Below are positions 1 to 5,990 of a stretch of DNA of 7,729 bases, piece by piece; positions within the stretch are counted from its first letter, which is position 1, and the number at the start of each line of letters is the position of its first letter. A program made the translations under genes and the position numbers. The stretch comes from Thermoplasmatota archaeon (GTDB lineage: Archaea; Thermoplasmatota; Thermoplasmata; RBG-16-68-12; JAGMCJ01): positions 1 through 7,729 of the forward strand of contig JAJISH010000052.1 of assembly GCA_022848825.1 (NCBI GenBank). The letters run 5' to 3'. Below the pieces are notes generated by a model that was given only the letters and a program-made list of their open reading frames with translations, made no database searches and had not been told where the DNA came from.

Positions 1-1005
1 TCCGTCGACGGGTTCATAGGCAACTTCCACACCACGCTGGCGAACGGGGACGAGTTCGACCACGGCGTCGTGATAGTCGCCACGGGTGCGGTCGAGTACG
101 AGCCCACGGAGTACCTGTACGGGAAGAACGATCACGTCATGACGCAGCTCGAACTGGAAGAGAGGATGCTGCACGAGGACTTCAAGCCCGAGAGCATAGT
201 CATCATACAATGTGTCGGTTCACGAGTGCCCGAGTACCACAACTGCAGCCGCATATGCTGCTCCACTTCCATCAAGAACGCTCTCTGGGTGAAGGAGAGG
301 TACCCTGAGACGCCTGTGTATGTGCTCTACAAGGACATTCGAACGTACGGGTTCAAGGAGAGGTACTACCGAGAAGCGTCCAAGAAGGGCGTCATATTCC
401 TCAGGTACAACGACGAGAACCCGCCCGAGGTCGCGGAGAAGAAAGGGAAGCTGAGCGTCATCGTCAAGGACAGGACCTTGAGAGAGGACGTTCTCCTGGA
501 GCCAGAATACGTCGTTCTCAGCGCGGGGATAAGGCCGAACCCGGAGAACGAGAACCTCTCCGAGACGCTCAAGGTCCCGCTGAGCGGGGACGGGTCATTC
601 CTGGAAGCACACATGAAGCTCAGACCGCTCGAGTTCTCGACGGACGGGGTCTACCTTTGCGGGTTCGCGCACTCCGCCAAACCTTCAGAGGAGAGCATAG
701 CCCAGAGCAGAGGCGTGGCCGCGAAGGTCCTGGGCCTGTTCTCCAAGGACAGGATAGAGGTCGAACCCCTGATCGCCTACGTGAATGAATCACAGTGCAG
801 ATGGTGTGGCAGGTGCGCTGACGTCTGCGTCTTCGGTGCGATCGATATCGTGGAGTCCGAGGGCGTCAAGTACGCCAAGATAAACGATGTTCTCTGCAAG
901 GGTTGCGGTGCGTGCGTCGTGGCCTGCCCGACGGGCGCGATGGACGTGCACGGGTTCACGAGCGGGCAGCTTGACAAGATCATAGAATGTCTGGAGTGGG
1001 AATAG
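1..1005 (+). CDS. hdrA: HdrA-type iron-sulfur flavoprotein (first copy), 5' truncated by window edge
   Basis: C-terminal 334 residues of a heterodisulfide reductase subunit A-like protein; the frame is open from base 1, so the start lies upstream. HdrA is the FAD and [4Fe-4S] core of soluble Hdr complexes and splits electrons between a low-potential acceptor such as ferredoxin and a disulfide. Seen here, in order: the end of the first flavin-domain half (IGNF near residue 8, IVATG near 25-29), the HdrA signature QCVGSR followed by CSRICC, the second flavin-domain half, and a C-terminal bicluster ferredoxin with CRWCGRC..C and CKGCGAC..C. Between IGNF and IVATG there are only about 15 residues, where the second HdrA in this window carries a ferredoxin insert of roughly 90. 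The gene directly abuts mvhD. The missing N-terminal part could still hold extra cluster domains, as in some long HdrA proteins. Family assignment is secure; substrate and partner are inferred. Confidence 0.93.
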   Translation, partial: SVDGFIGNFHTTLANGDEFDHGVVIVATGAVEYEPTEYLYGKNDHVMTQLELEERMLHEDFKPESIVIIQCVGSRVPEYHNCSRICCSTSIKNALWVKERYPETPVYVLYKDIRTYGFKERYYREASKKGVIFLRYNDENPPEVAEKKGKLSVIVKDRTLREDVLLEPEYVVLSAGIRPNPENENLSETLKVPLSGDGSFLEAHMKLRPLEFSTDGVYLCGFAHSAKPSEESIAQSRGVAAKVLGLFSKDRIEVEPLIAYVNESQCRWCGRCADVCVFGAIDIVESEGVKYAKINDVLCKGCGACVVACPTGAMDVHGFTSGQLDKIIECLEWE

Positions 1006-1425
1006 ATGAAGGCCCCGTTCGAACCGAAGATCCTCGCGTTCTGCTGCAACTGGTGCGCCTACTCCGGGGCCGACCTGGCGGGAACGTCCAGACTGCAATA
1101 CCCGCCCAATGTCAAGATAGTGCGGGTGATGTGTTCGGGTCGCATCGACCCCGGTCATATATTCCGGGCCTTCGAGACTGGCGTCGACGGTATCCTCGTC
1201 GCAGGCTGTCACCCGGGTGAATGCCACTACATATCGGGGAACGAGAGGGCGGAGGAGAGGGTCGAAACTGCCAAGGCGGTGGCGGAGATCATCGGCATCG
1301 GCAAAGACCGCATACGACTGGAGTGGATATCAGCGTCGGAGGGCTTGAGATTCGCCGAGGTCATCGAGGACTTCATCAAGGAGATCAGAGCCAAGGGGCC
1401 CAACCCGGTGGGAGGCGACGCGTGA
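1006..1425 (+). CDS. mvhD: MvhD/FrhD-type [2Fe-2S] electron-transfer subunit
   Basis: 139-residue soluble protein of the MvhD (delta subunit of F420-non-reducing hydrogenase) family. MvhD carries a [2Fe-2S] cluster and links a hydrogenase or formate dehydrogenase to the C-terminal ferredoxin domain of HdrA. The conserved cysteines are visible: CCNWC (C13, C14, C17), MCSGR (C43), and GCHPGECHY (C68, C73), together with the GADLAG and EWISA family motifs. Length is normal for a stand-alone MvhD. ATG follows immediately after the TAG of the upstream hdrA, with GGAG at 993-996 nine bases ahead, so start and co-transcription are well supported. No hydrogenase (mvhA/mvhG) or formate dehydrogenase gene lies in the window, so the electron donor is unknown. 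The same domain occurs again, fused, at the end of the second HdrA (bases about 4525-4900). Confidence 0.95.
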   Translation: MKAPFEPKILAFCCNWCAYSGADLAGTSRLQYPPNVKIVRVMCSGRIDPGHIFRAFETGVDGILVAGCHPGECHYISGNERAEERVETAKAVAEIIGIGKDRIRLEWISASEGLRFAEVIEDFIKEIRAKGPNPVGGDA

Positions 1426-2537
1426 TGGAACTCGATGAGGCGGTGAGGGACACGAACGTCCAGATGTGCTATTCCTGCGGGAAGTGCACTCTCGCCTGCC
1501 CCCTTACCCACGACGATCACATCTACTCCCCGCGAAGGATCGTGGAGACGATTCTCGCGCACGGAGAGGAAGGAATCAGTCCCGCCGAGATGTGGGAATG
1601 CCTCACGTGCAACGCCTGCTCCACGTACTGTCCGTCCGATGTGAGATTTCCCGCCTTCGTGAGGGAGATCAGAGGCGAGCTCGTGAAGGACGGTTCGTAC
1701 GGCGAGTGCTCCCACGCGGGGATCCTCCACTCGATGATGAGACTGATGGCTGGAGGTCAGCTGGAGCAGAAGAGGCTAGAATGGCTGGATGACTCGCTGG
1801 AGACCAGTCCGAGGAGCAATGTCCTCCTGTTCGTCGGCTGCGCGCCGTACTACGATGCCGTTCTCGGTGAGCACGGGAGCCACACTGAGACCACGAAGAG
1901 CGCCATCAAGCTTCTCAACAGCATTGGCATCAAGCCGCGTCTCCTCAAGGACGAGGTGTGCTGCGGGCACGACATGCTCTGGACAGGGGAGACCGAGACC
2001 TTCGAGAACCTGGAAAGAATCAACACCGAGAGGATCAACAAGTCGAAGGTGAAGCAGATCATCTTCACGTGTCCGGAGTGCTATGACACCTTCAAGGAGA
2101 ACTACAAGGACCTGAGAGAGGACATCGAGCTGCACCACCTCGCTCAGTTCCTGGGCGACAGGATCGATGACCTCGAATTCAAGGAGAACGGCAAGAAGGT
2201 GACGTTCCAGGACTCCTGCAGACTGGGAAGGTTCCAGGGCATCTACGAGCCCCCGAGAGACCTACTGCTCGCCGTTCCCGGCCTGGAGCTCGTCGAGATG
2301 GAGGACAACAGGAAGAAATCGGTGTGCTGCGGGACCTCCTGCTGGATGAACTGCGACCAGGAATCCAAGAGAATGCAGGTGGAGCGCCTGGAGGAGGCCT
2401 CGACGATCGCCGACATGATGATCACCGCTTGCCCCAAGTGCCTCATCCATTACAGATGCGCGATGGATGGGCAGAGCAAGCTCGACACAGACGTGAAGGA
2501 CCTATTCGTGATGTTAGCTGAATCACTGGAGCCGTGA
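1425..2537 (+). CDS. hdrD: HdrD-like protein: HdrC-type ferredoxin domain fused to HdrB-type double CCG domain
   Basis: 370-residue iron-sulfur protein. Residues 15-69 form an HdrC-like bicluster ferredoxin: C15/C18/C21/C25 and C59/C62/C65/C69. Then come two CCG domains of HdrB type, the noncubane [4Fe-4S] sites that reduce disulfides: C139, C179-C180, C216/C219 (spacing C-x39-CC-x35-CxxC), and C265, C301-C302, C336/C339 (C-x35-CC-x33-CxxC). This C+B order is that of HdrD, but no membrane cytochrome hdrE and no membrane helix is present, so it probably acts in the cytosol with the flanking HdrA proteins. The second CCG site reads CCGTSCWMNC, with two extra cysteines, and QDSCR where many relatives have DPCH. 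I chose ATG 1425, which overlaps the mvhD stop by one base (TGATG), with GGAGG at 1411-1415; GTG 1422 would add one residue. The substrate could be CoM-S-S-CoB or another disulfide; no methanogenesis genes are visible. Confidence 0.9.
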   Translation: MELDEAVRDTNVQMCYSCGKCTLACPLTHDDHIYSPRRIVETILAHGEEGISPAEMWECLTCNACSTYCPSDVRFPAFVREIRGELVKDGSYGECSHAGILHSMMRLMAGGQLEQKRLEWLDDSLETSPRSNVLLFVGCAPYYDAVLGEHGSHTETTKSAIKLLNSIGIKPRLLKDEVCCGHDMLWTGETETFENLERINTERINKSKVKQIIFTCPECYDTFKENYKDLREDIELHHLAQFLGDRIDDLEFKENGKKVTFQDSCRLGRFQGIYEPPRDLLLAVPGLELVEMEDNRKKSVCCGTSCWMNCDQESKRMQVERLEEASTIADMMITACPKCLIHYRCAMDGQSKLDTDVKDLFVMLAESLEP

Positions 2538-2541
2538 CGGG

Positions 2542-4944
2542 ATGGAAGAAGAGGAAGAGATCAGGATTGGAGTGTACGTGTGCCACTGCGGGCTCAACAT
2601 CGGAGCGACCGTTGACTGCGAGGAAGTCGCCGAGCACGCGAAGACCCTGGATGACGTGGTCTATACCGAGCACCAGATGTACACGTGCTCAGAGCCAGGA
2701 CAGCAGCAGATCAGGGACGACATAAAGGAGCACAGGCTCAACAGGGTCGTCGTTGCATCATGCTCTCCCAAACTGCACGAGGAGACGTTCAGGAACGCGT
2801 GCGAAGAGGCGGGACTGAACAAGTACCTCCTCGAGATGGCGAACATCAGGGAGCACTGCAGCTGGGTCCATCTTCACGAGAAGGAGGGTGCGACGGACAA
2901 GGCGAAGGACCTCGTTGCGATGGCCGTCGCGAAGGCTCGACTCCTGAGACCCCAGATAGAGAAGAAGGTCCCCGTCAAGAAGTCCGCGATGGTGATCGGC
3001 GGCGGAGTTGCCGGCATTCAGGCGGCCCTTGACCTCGGGGATTGCGGATACAAGGTCTACCTTGTGGAGAAGGAGCCAAGCATCGGCGGGAGGATGGCAC
3101 AGATAGACAAGACGTTCCCCACGATGGACTGCTCGATCTGCATTCTGGCACCCAAGATGTCCGAGGTGGGCCGGCATCCGAACGTGGAGGTGCTGACGAA
3201 CTCGACCGTGAGACATATCGACGGCTACATCGGCAACTTCAGCGTCCTGATCTCGCAGAAGACCAGGTACGTCACGGACGAGTGCACGGCGTGCGGCGAC
3301 TGCACCGACCCCTGTCCGGTCACGACACCGAACGAGTTCGACCTGGGTCTGACGACGAGAAAGGGCATCTACATCCCCTTCCCGCAGGCGATCCCATCGA
3401 GCTTCATCGTTGACATGGACCTCTGTCTGAACGAGGCCAACGTCAGGGCCTGCAACAAGTGCATCGAAGCCTGCGACACGGAGTGCATAGACTTCGACAT
3501 GGACCCGGAGAAGGAGATCCAGCTCGAGGTCGGAACTATCATAGTCGCAACCGGGATGAAGTCCTTCGATCCAAGAGGCCTGGAGGAGTACGGATACGGG
3601 AGGCACCCGGATGTCCTGACGACGCTCGAGTTCGAGAGGCTGATCAACGCATCGGGACCCACGGAGGGCCACCTCATACGGCCCAGCGATGGAGAGCAGC
3701 CGACGAACGTAGCGTTCATTCAGTGCGTTGGATCGAGAACCGAGGACAGGGGAAATCCTTACTGCAGCAACATCTGCTGCATGGAGACGATAAAAGACGC
3801 CCTTCTCATCAAGGAACACTGGCCCGAGATCGAGATAACCGTGTTCTACATGGACATCAGAGCCTTTGGAAAAGGGTTCGAGGACCTATACAAGCGGGCC
3901 AGAGAGGAGGGCGCCCGATTCATTCGCGGTCTGCCCTTCGACATCAAGAAGAAGCCGGATGGCACACTGAGGGTGAGAGGGGAGAACACAACGCTCCAGG
4001 AGATCTTTGACACCGATTTCGGGATGGTCATCCTCTCAATAGGTCTCGAGCCGCAGGACGACAGGAAGGACATCCAGAGGCTGCTCAACATCTCGACTGA
4101 CTCGAACGGGTTCTTCCTGGAGGCGCATCCCAAGCTCAAGCCCATCGACACGTCGACCGGTGGCGTCTTCCTCGCGGGAACCGCGGAGGCCCCCAAGGAC
4201 ATCAAGGAGAGCGTCACCCAGGCCTCTGCGGCAGCGGCAAGGGCCAACAGGCTCATGATACGTGGAGAGGTAACTGTCGAGGCCCTGACGCCCATAGTAG
4301 ATGCCGAGCTGTGCACGGGCTGCGGGGCTTGCGAGAAGGTCTGTCCCTACGGCGCGATCACCGCTGACAAGGAGGCGAAGCTCGCTACCGTGGTTGAGGC
4401 GGCCTGCGCAGGGTGCGGAACCTGCGGGGCAGAATGCCCGACCGGAGCCATTACGATGAGGCACTTCACCGACGACCAGATCATGGCGCAGGTCGACCAC
4501 GCGCTCGAGCGGGACCCGCAGGACAAGGTCCTGGTCTTCGCCTGCAACTGGTGCTCCTACGCCGGAGCGGACCTGGCGGGAGTGTCCAGAATGCAGTACC
4601 CGACCTCCTCGCGGGTGATCCGAACGATGTGCTCGGGCCGCGTCGCGGAGAAGTTCGTCATGCGGGCGTTCGAGAAGGGCGCTGCCGCCGTGCTGGTCTC
4701 CGGATGTCATCTTCAGGACTGCCACTACATCAGTGCGAACCAGCAGACGCTCAAGAGAGTGAAGCGGTGGAAGAAGAAGCTGGAGAGGAAGGGCATAGAC
4801 CCGGACAGGCTCCAGCTGGAATGGATATCTGCCGCGGAGGCCGACAGGTTCGCGTCGAAGATGAAAGAGATGGACGAGATCGTCTCTCAAGTGACCAAGA
4901 AGGACATCAGCAAGACGAAGAAGGCACTGAAGGCGAAGGCCTAG
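2542..4944 (+). CDS. hdrA: HdrA-MvhD fusion protein (second HdrA, full length)
   Basis: 800-residue fusion of a complete HdrA with MvhD. Domains: N-terminal Fe-S domain (about 1-135; C14, C16, C26, C49, C74, C87, C106); FAD-binding Rossmann fold with GGGVAG at 153-158; the conserved CSIC at 197-200; an inserted ferredoxin domain with C248/C251/C254/C258 and C295/C304/C307/C311; the rest of the flavin domain with QCVGSR (394-399) and CSNICC (408-413); a C-terminal bicluster ferredoxin (C591/594/597/601 and C622/625/628/632); then MvhD (about 663-780) with C668, C671, C697, C722, C727. It ends in a lysine-rich tail. By family it is the electron-bifurcating core; the MvhD part would receive or deliver electrons from a partner enzyme not seen here. 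It starts 4 bp after the hdrD-like stop, with GGAG at 2528-2531. HdrA-MvhD fusions are known in several archaea and bacteria, and QmoB has a similar layout. Confidence 0.95.
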   Translation: MEEEEEIRIGVYVCHCGLNIGATVDCEEVAEHAKTLDDVVYTEHQMYTCSEPGQQQIRDDIKEHRLNRVVVASCSPKLHEETFRNACEEAGLNKYLLEMANIREHCSWVHLHEKEGATDKAKDLVAMAVAKARLLRPQIEKKVPVKKSAMVIGGGVAGIQAALDLGDCGYKVYLVEKEPSIGGRMAQIDKTFPTMDCSICILAPKMSEVGRHPNVEVLTNSTVRHIDGYIGNFSVLISQKTRYVTDECTACGDCTDPCPVTTPNEFDLGLTTRKGIYIPFPQAIPSSFIVDMDLCLNEANVRACNKCIEACDTECIDFDMDPEKEIQLEVGTIIVATGMKSFDPRGLEEYGYGRHPDVLTTLEFERLINASGPTEGHLIRPSDGEQPTNVAFIQCVGSRTEDRGNPYCSNICCMETIKDALLIKEHWPEIEITVFYMDIRAFGKGFEDLYKRAREEGARFIRGLPFDIKKKPDGTLRVRGENTTLQEIFDTDFGMVILSIGLEPQDDRKDIQRLLNISTDSNGFFLEAHPKLKPIDTSTGGVFLAGTAEAPKDIKESVTQASAAAARANRLMIRGEVTVEALTPIVDAELCTGCGACEKVCPYGAITADKEAKLATVVEAACAGCGTCGAECPTGAITMRHFTDDQIMAQVDHALERDPQDKVLVFACNWCSYAGADLAGVSRMQYPTSSRVIRTMCSGRVAEKFVMRAFEKGAAAVLVSGCHLQDCHYISANQQTLKRVKRWKKKLERKGIDPDRLQLEWISAAEADRFASKMKEMDEIVSQVTKKDISKTKKALKAKA

Positions 4945-4967
4945 TCGATTTCATGCGACCACGTTCT

Positions 4968-4988
4968 CAGGTCATGAGCTTGGACCTG
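4968..4988. repeat. 6-bp inverted repeat in the convergent intergenic gap
   Basis: CAGGTC (4968-4973) and GACCTG (4983-4988) are perfect inverted repeats around a 9-base spacer, in the 50-bp gap between the convergent hdrA-mvhD fusion gene and the small membrane-protein gene. In RNA from either strand this would form a short hairpin 24 bases past the hdrA-mvhD stop. No T-rich tract follows on either strand, and archaeal terminators usually rely on T tracts, so a terminator role is doubtful. A 6-bp repeat can also arise by chance. Confidence 0.3.
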
Positions 4989-4994
4989 TGATGA

Positions 4995-5180
4995 CTAACG
5001 AGAATGCTCCTCTTCTTCCAAGAACGGAAGGAAGATGATCAGAGCTGAACCCATCCACACCAGTGCCCCCATGACCAGGAGAATCCCGCCGAAATCGAAA
5101 ACCGCTCCGAGAAGTATCAGGAGCAACGGGAGTATCACGGAGACGAAGAGAAGTATGAGCTTGGCCCTGAATGGTTCCAT
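4995..5180 (-). CDS. Small two-helix membrane protein, function unknown
   Basis: 61-residue protein that I do not recognise. Two hydrophobic stretches can be seen: about residues 8-28 (leucine/isoleucine-rich with one proline) and about 31-54 (glycine-containing, with a VWMGSALII core). They are separated by a very short turn with one Asp and two Gly, so a membrane hairpin is likely. The N-terminus has Arg and Lys; the C-terminus is acidic (EEEEHSR). By the positive-inside rule both ends probably face the cytoplasm. The gene lies 28 bp downstream of rpe on the same strand. An excellent ribosome binding site sits four bases ahead of its ATG, which is the main reason to believe a short ORF. Expression is probably by readthrough from rpe; a TATA-like TTATTAAG overlaps the rpe stop but would place initiation almost on the ribosome binding site. 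Confidence 0.7.
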   Translation of the reverse strand: MEPFRAKLILLFVSVILPLLLILLGAVFDFGGILLVMGALVWMGSALIIFLPFLEEEEHSR

Positions 5181-5184
5181 CTAA

Positions 5185-5192
5185 TCCTCCTT
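5185..5192 (-). promoter_or_regulatory. Strong Shine-Dalgarno of the small membrane-protein gene
   Basis: AAGGAGGA on the minus strand, four bases ahead of the ATG at 5180. It is a near-perfect anti-16S match and the strongest ribosome binding site in the window. It supports this short ORF as translated and fixes its start. Confidence 0.7.
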
Positions 5193-5208
5193 CAATTACC
5201 GCTAGACC

Positions 5209-5871
5209 TTAATAACTTTCTGATTCCGCCGCCTGCCGCAGCGCCGCGATCCTCTCGGCCACGTTCCCGCCGTAGATCGCTGAACCCGCCACGAGGACGT
5301 TTGCGCCCGCCTCGACGACGGACCGCGCGGTCGTGGGGTCAATCCCGCCATCGACCTGCAGGTCGATTCCGGTTCCCAGTTCCTCGATCTTCCCGCGCGC
5401 ATCTCTGATTTTCTGCACGACCTCGGGCATGAACTTCTGCCCGCTGAACCCGGGATGAACCGTCATCACGAGAAGAAGGTCCAGTTTCTCGAGATAGGGT
5501 CCCGCCTCGGAGAGTGGGGTTCCCGGGTTGAGAGACAGCCCCGCTTTGTTCCCTCCCGCCCGGATCTCGTCCAGGACCGCATCCGTGTCCTTATCCGATT
5601 CCACATGGATCGTGATGAGGTCGGAACCGGCGGCAATGAAGTCCTGAATGAGCGTCTGCGGTCTCTGAACCATCAGATGGCAGTCGAACTCGAGGGTCGT
5701 GCATTTCCTTATTCGCTTGACCACGGGAGGTCCTATTGTGAGGTTCGGCACGAAGACACCGTCCATGACATCTATGTGTATCATGTCGGCTCCGCCTTTC
5801 TCTGCAGCGATGACTTCCTCCCCGAGCTTGCAGAAATCCGCGGACAGAATGGAAGGTGCTATCTTGACCAC
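5209..5871 (-). CDS. rpe: Ribulose-phosphate 3-epimerase
   Basis: 220-residue TIM-barrel enzyme interconverting D-ribulose 5-phosphate and D-xylulose 5-phosphate in the cytosolic pentose phosphate pathway. All family landmarks are present: APSILSADF at 5-13, HIDVMDGVFVPN at 32-43 with metal ligand H32 and catalytic/metal D34, CHLMV at 64-68 with H65, VHPGFSGQKFMP at 138-149, QVDGGI at 172-177 with the second catalytic D174, and a phosphate-binding AGSAIYGG near the C-terminus. Length is typical. The start codon is GTG at 5871-5869; no good Shine-Dalgarno precedes it, but a TATA-like box about 25 bp upstream suggests a leaderless mRNA starting at this codon. The gene is divergent from the transketolase pair, whose substrate xylulose 5-phosphate it makes. 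Many archaea lack Rpe and use the ribulose-monophosphate route instead, so its presence suggests a classical non-oxidative pathway here. Confidence 0.97.
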   Translation of the reverse strand: MVKIAPSILSADFCKLGEEVIAAEKGGADMIHIDVMDGVFVPNLTIGPPVVKRIRKCTTLEFDCHLMVQRPQTLIQDFIAAGSDLITIHVESDKDTDAVLDEIRAGGNKAGLSLNPGTPLSEAGPYLEKLDLLLVMTVHPGFSGQKFMPEVVQKIRDARGKIEELGTGIDLQVDGGIDPTTARSVVEAGANVLVAGSAIYGGNVAERIAALRQAAESESY

Positions 5872-5892
5872 GTTCCGCTGAATACCCAGAGG

Positions 5893-5900
5893 TTATTAAA
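5893..5900 (-). promoter_or_regulatory. TATA-like box of rpe
   Basis: On the minus strand TTTAATAA, preceded by an A-rich AAAAGCC that could serve as a BRE. Its centre lies about 25 bp upstream of the GTG start of rpe, the usual archaeal distance from TATA centre to transcription start. This predicts a transcript beginning at or within a base or two of the start codon. Confidence 0.55.
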
Positions 5901-5950
5901 GGCTTTTGAGGTCGCGGTCTCGAGAATGCGGATTTCCCCTGACGCGAAAT

Positions 5951-5958
5951 CTTATTAC
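5951..5958 (+). promoter_or_regulatory. TATA-like box of the transketolase operon
   Basis: CTTATTAC preceded by GCGAAAT (BRE-like) on the plus strand. Initiation about 25 bp downstream would fall near 5979-5981, giving a leader of about 22 nt that includes the Shine-Dalgarno at 5990-5995. It is AT-rich against a GC-rich background, but a weaker TATA match than the rpe one. Confidence 0.4.
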
Positions 5959-5972
5959 GCTTGAGCTTGTTA

Positions 5973-5990
5973 CCCACTCGACTAGGTGGG
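5973..5990. repeat. Dyad CCCAC-N8-GTGGG over the predicted transketolase transcription start
   Basis: CCCAC (5973-5977) and GTGGG (5986-5990) form a perfect 5-bp inverted repeat with an 8-bp spacer, between the TATA-like box and the ribosome binding site. It spans the predicted transcription start, so it could be a regulator's operator. If transcription starts further upstream it could be an mRNA hairpin touching the first G of the Shine-Dalgarno. It is short enough to be chance. Confidence 0.3.

Noticed and set aside
1000..1010. Frameshift or nonsense mutation breaking an HdrA-MvhD fusion
   Set aside because: TAG is followed immediately by an in-frame ATG with a ribosome binding site upstream, and both products are complete at the junction. 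Separate hdrA and mvhD genes are common, so this is not a broken gene.
1221..1424. Upstream extension of the hdrD-like gene
   Set aside because: The frame is open back to 1221, but the extra residues lie inside mvhD, are Gly/Arg-rich with no homology seen, and the Shine-Dalgarno at 1411-1415 points to the start at 1425.
2758..3819. 353-codon open frame on the minus strand
   Set aside because: It lies wholly opposite the HdrA-MvhD fusion gene, whose domains are unmistakable. Its translation shows no family motifs and is typical of antisense frames in GC-rich genes.
1044..4605. Direct repeat as a mobile element or assembly duplication
   Set aside because: The similar stretches near 1044 and 4542 encode the same conserved MvhD motif and differ at about one base in six, mostly at codon third positions. 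This is paralogy, not a transposon end or duplicated contig.
4036..4890. 284-codon open frame on the minus strand
   Set aside because: It is antisense to the 3' half of the second hdrA. Its composition is Arg/Leu/Val-rich with no recognisable domain, so it is a shadow frame.
5455..5964. 169-codon open frame on the plus strand
   Set aside because: It is antisense to rpe and runs into the promoter region; no motifs.
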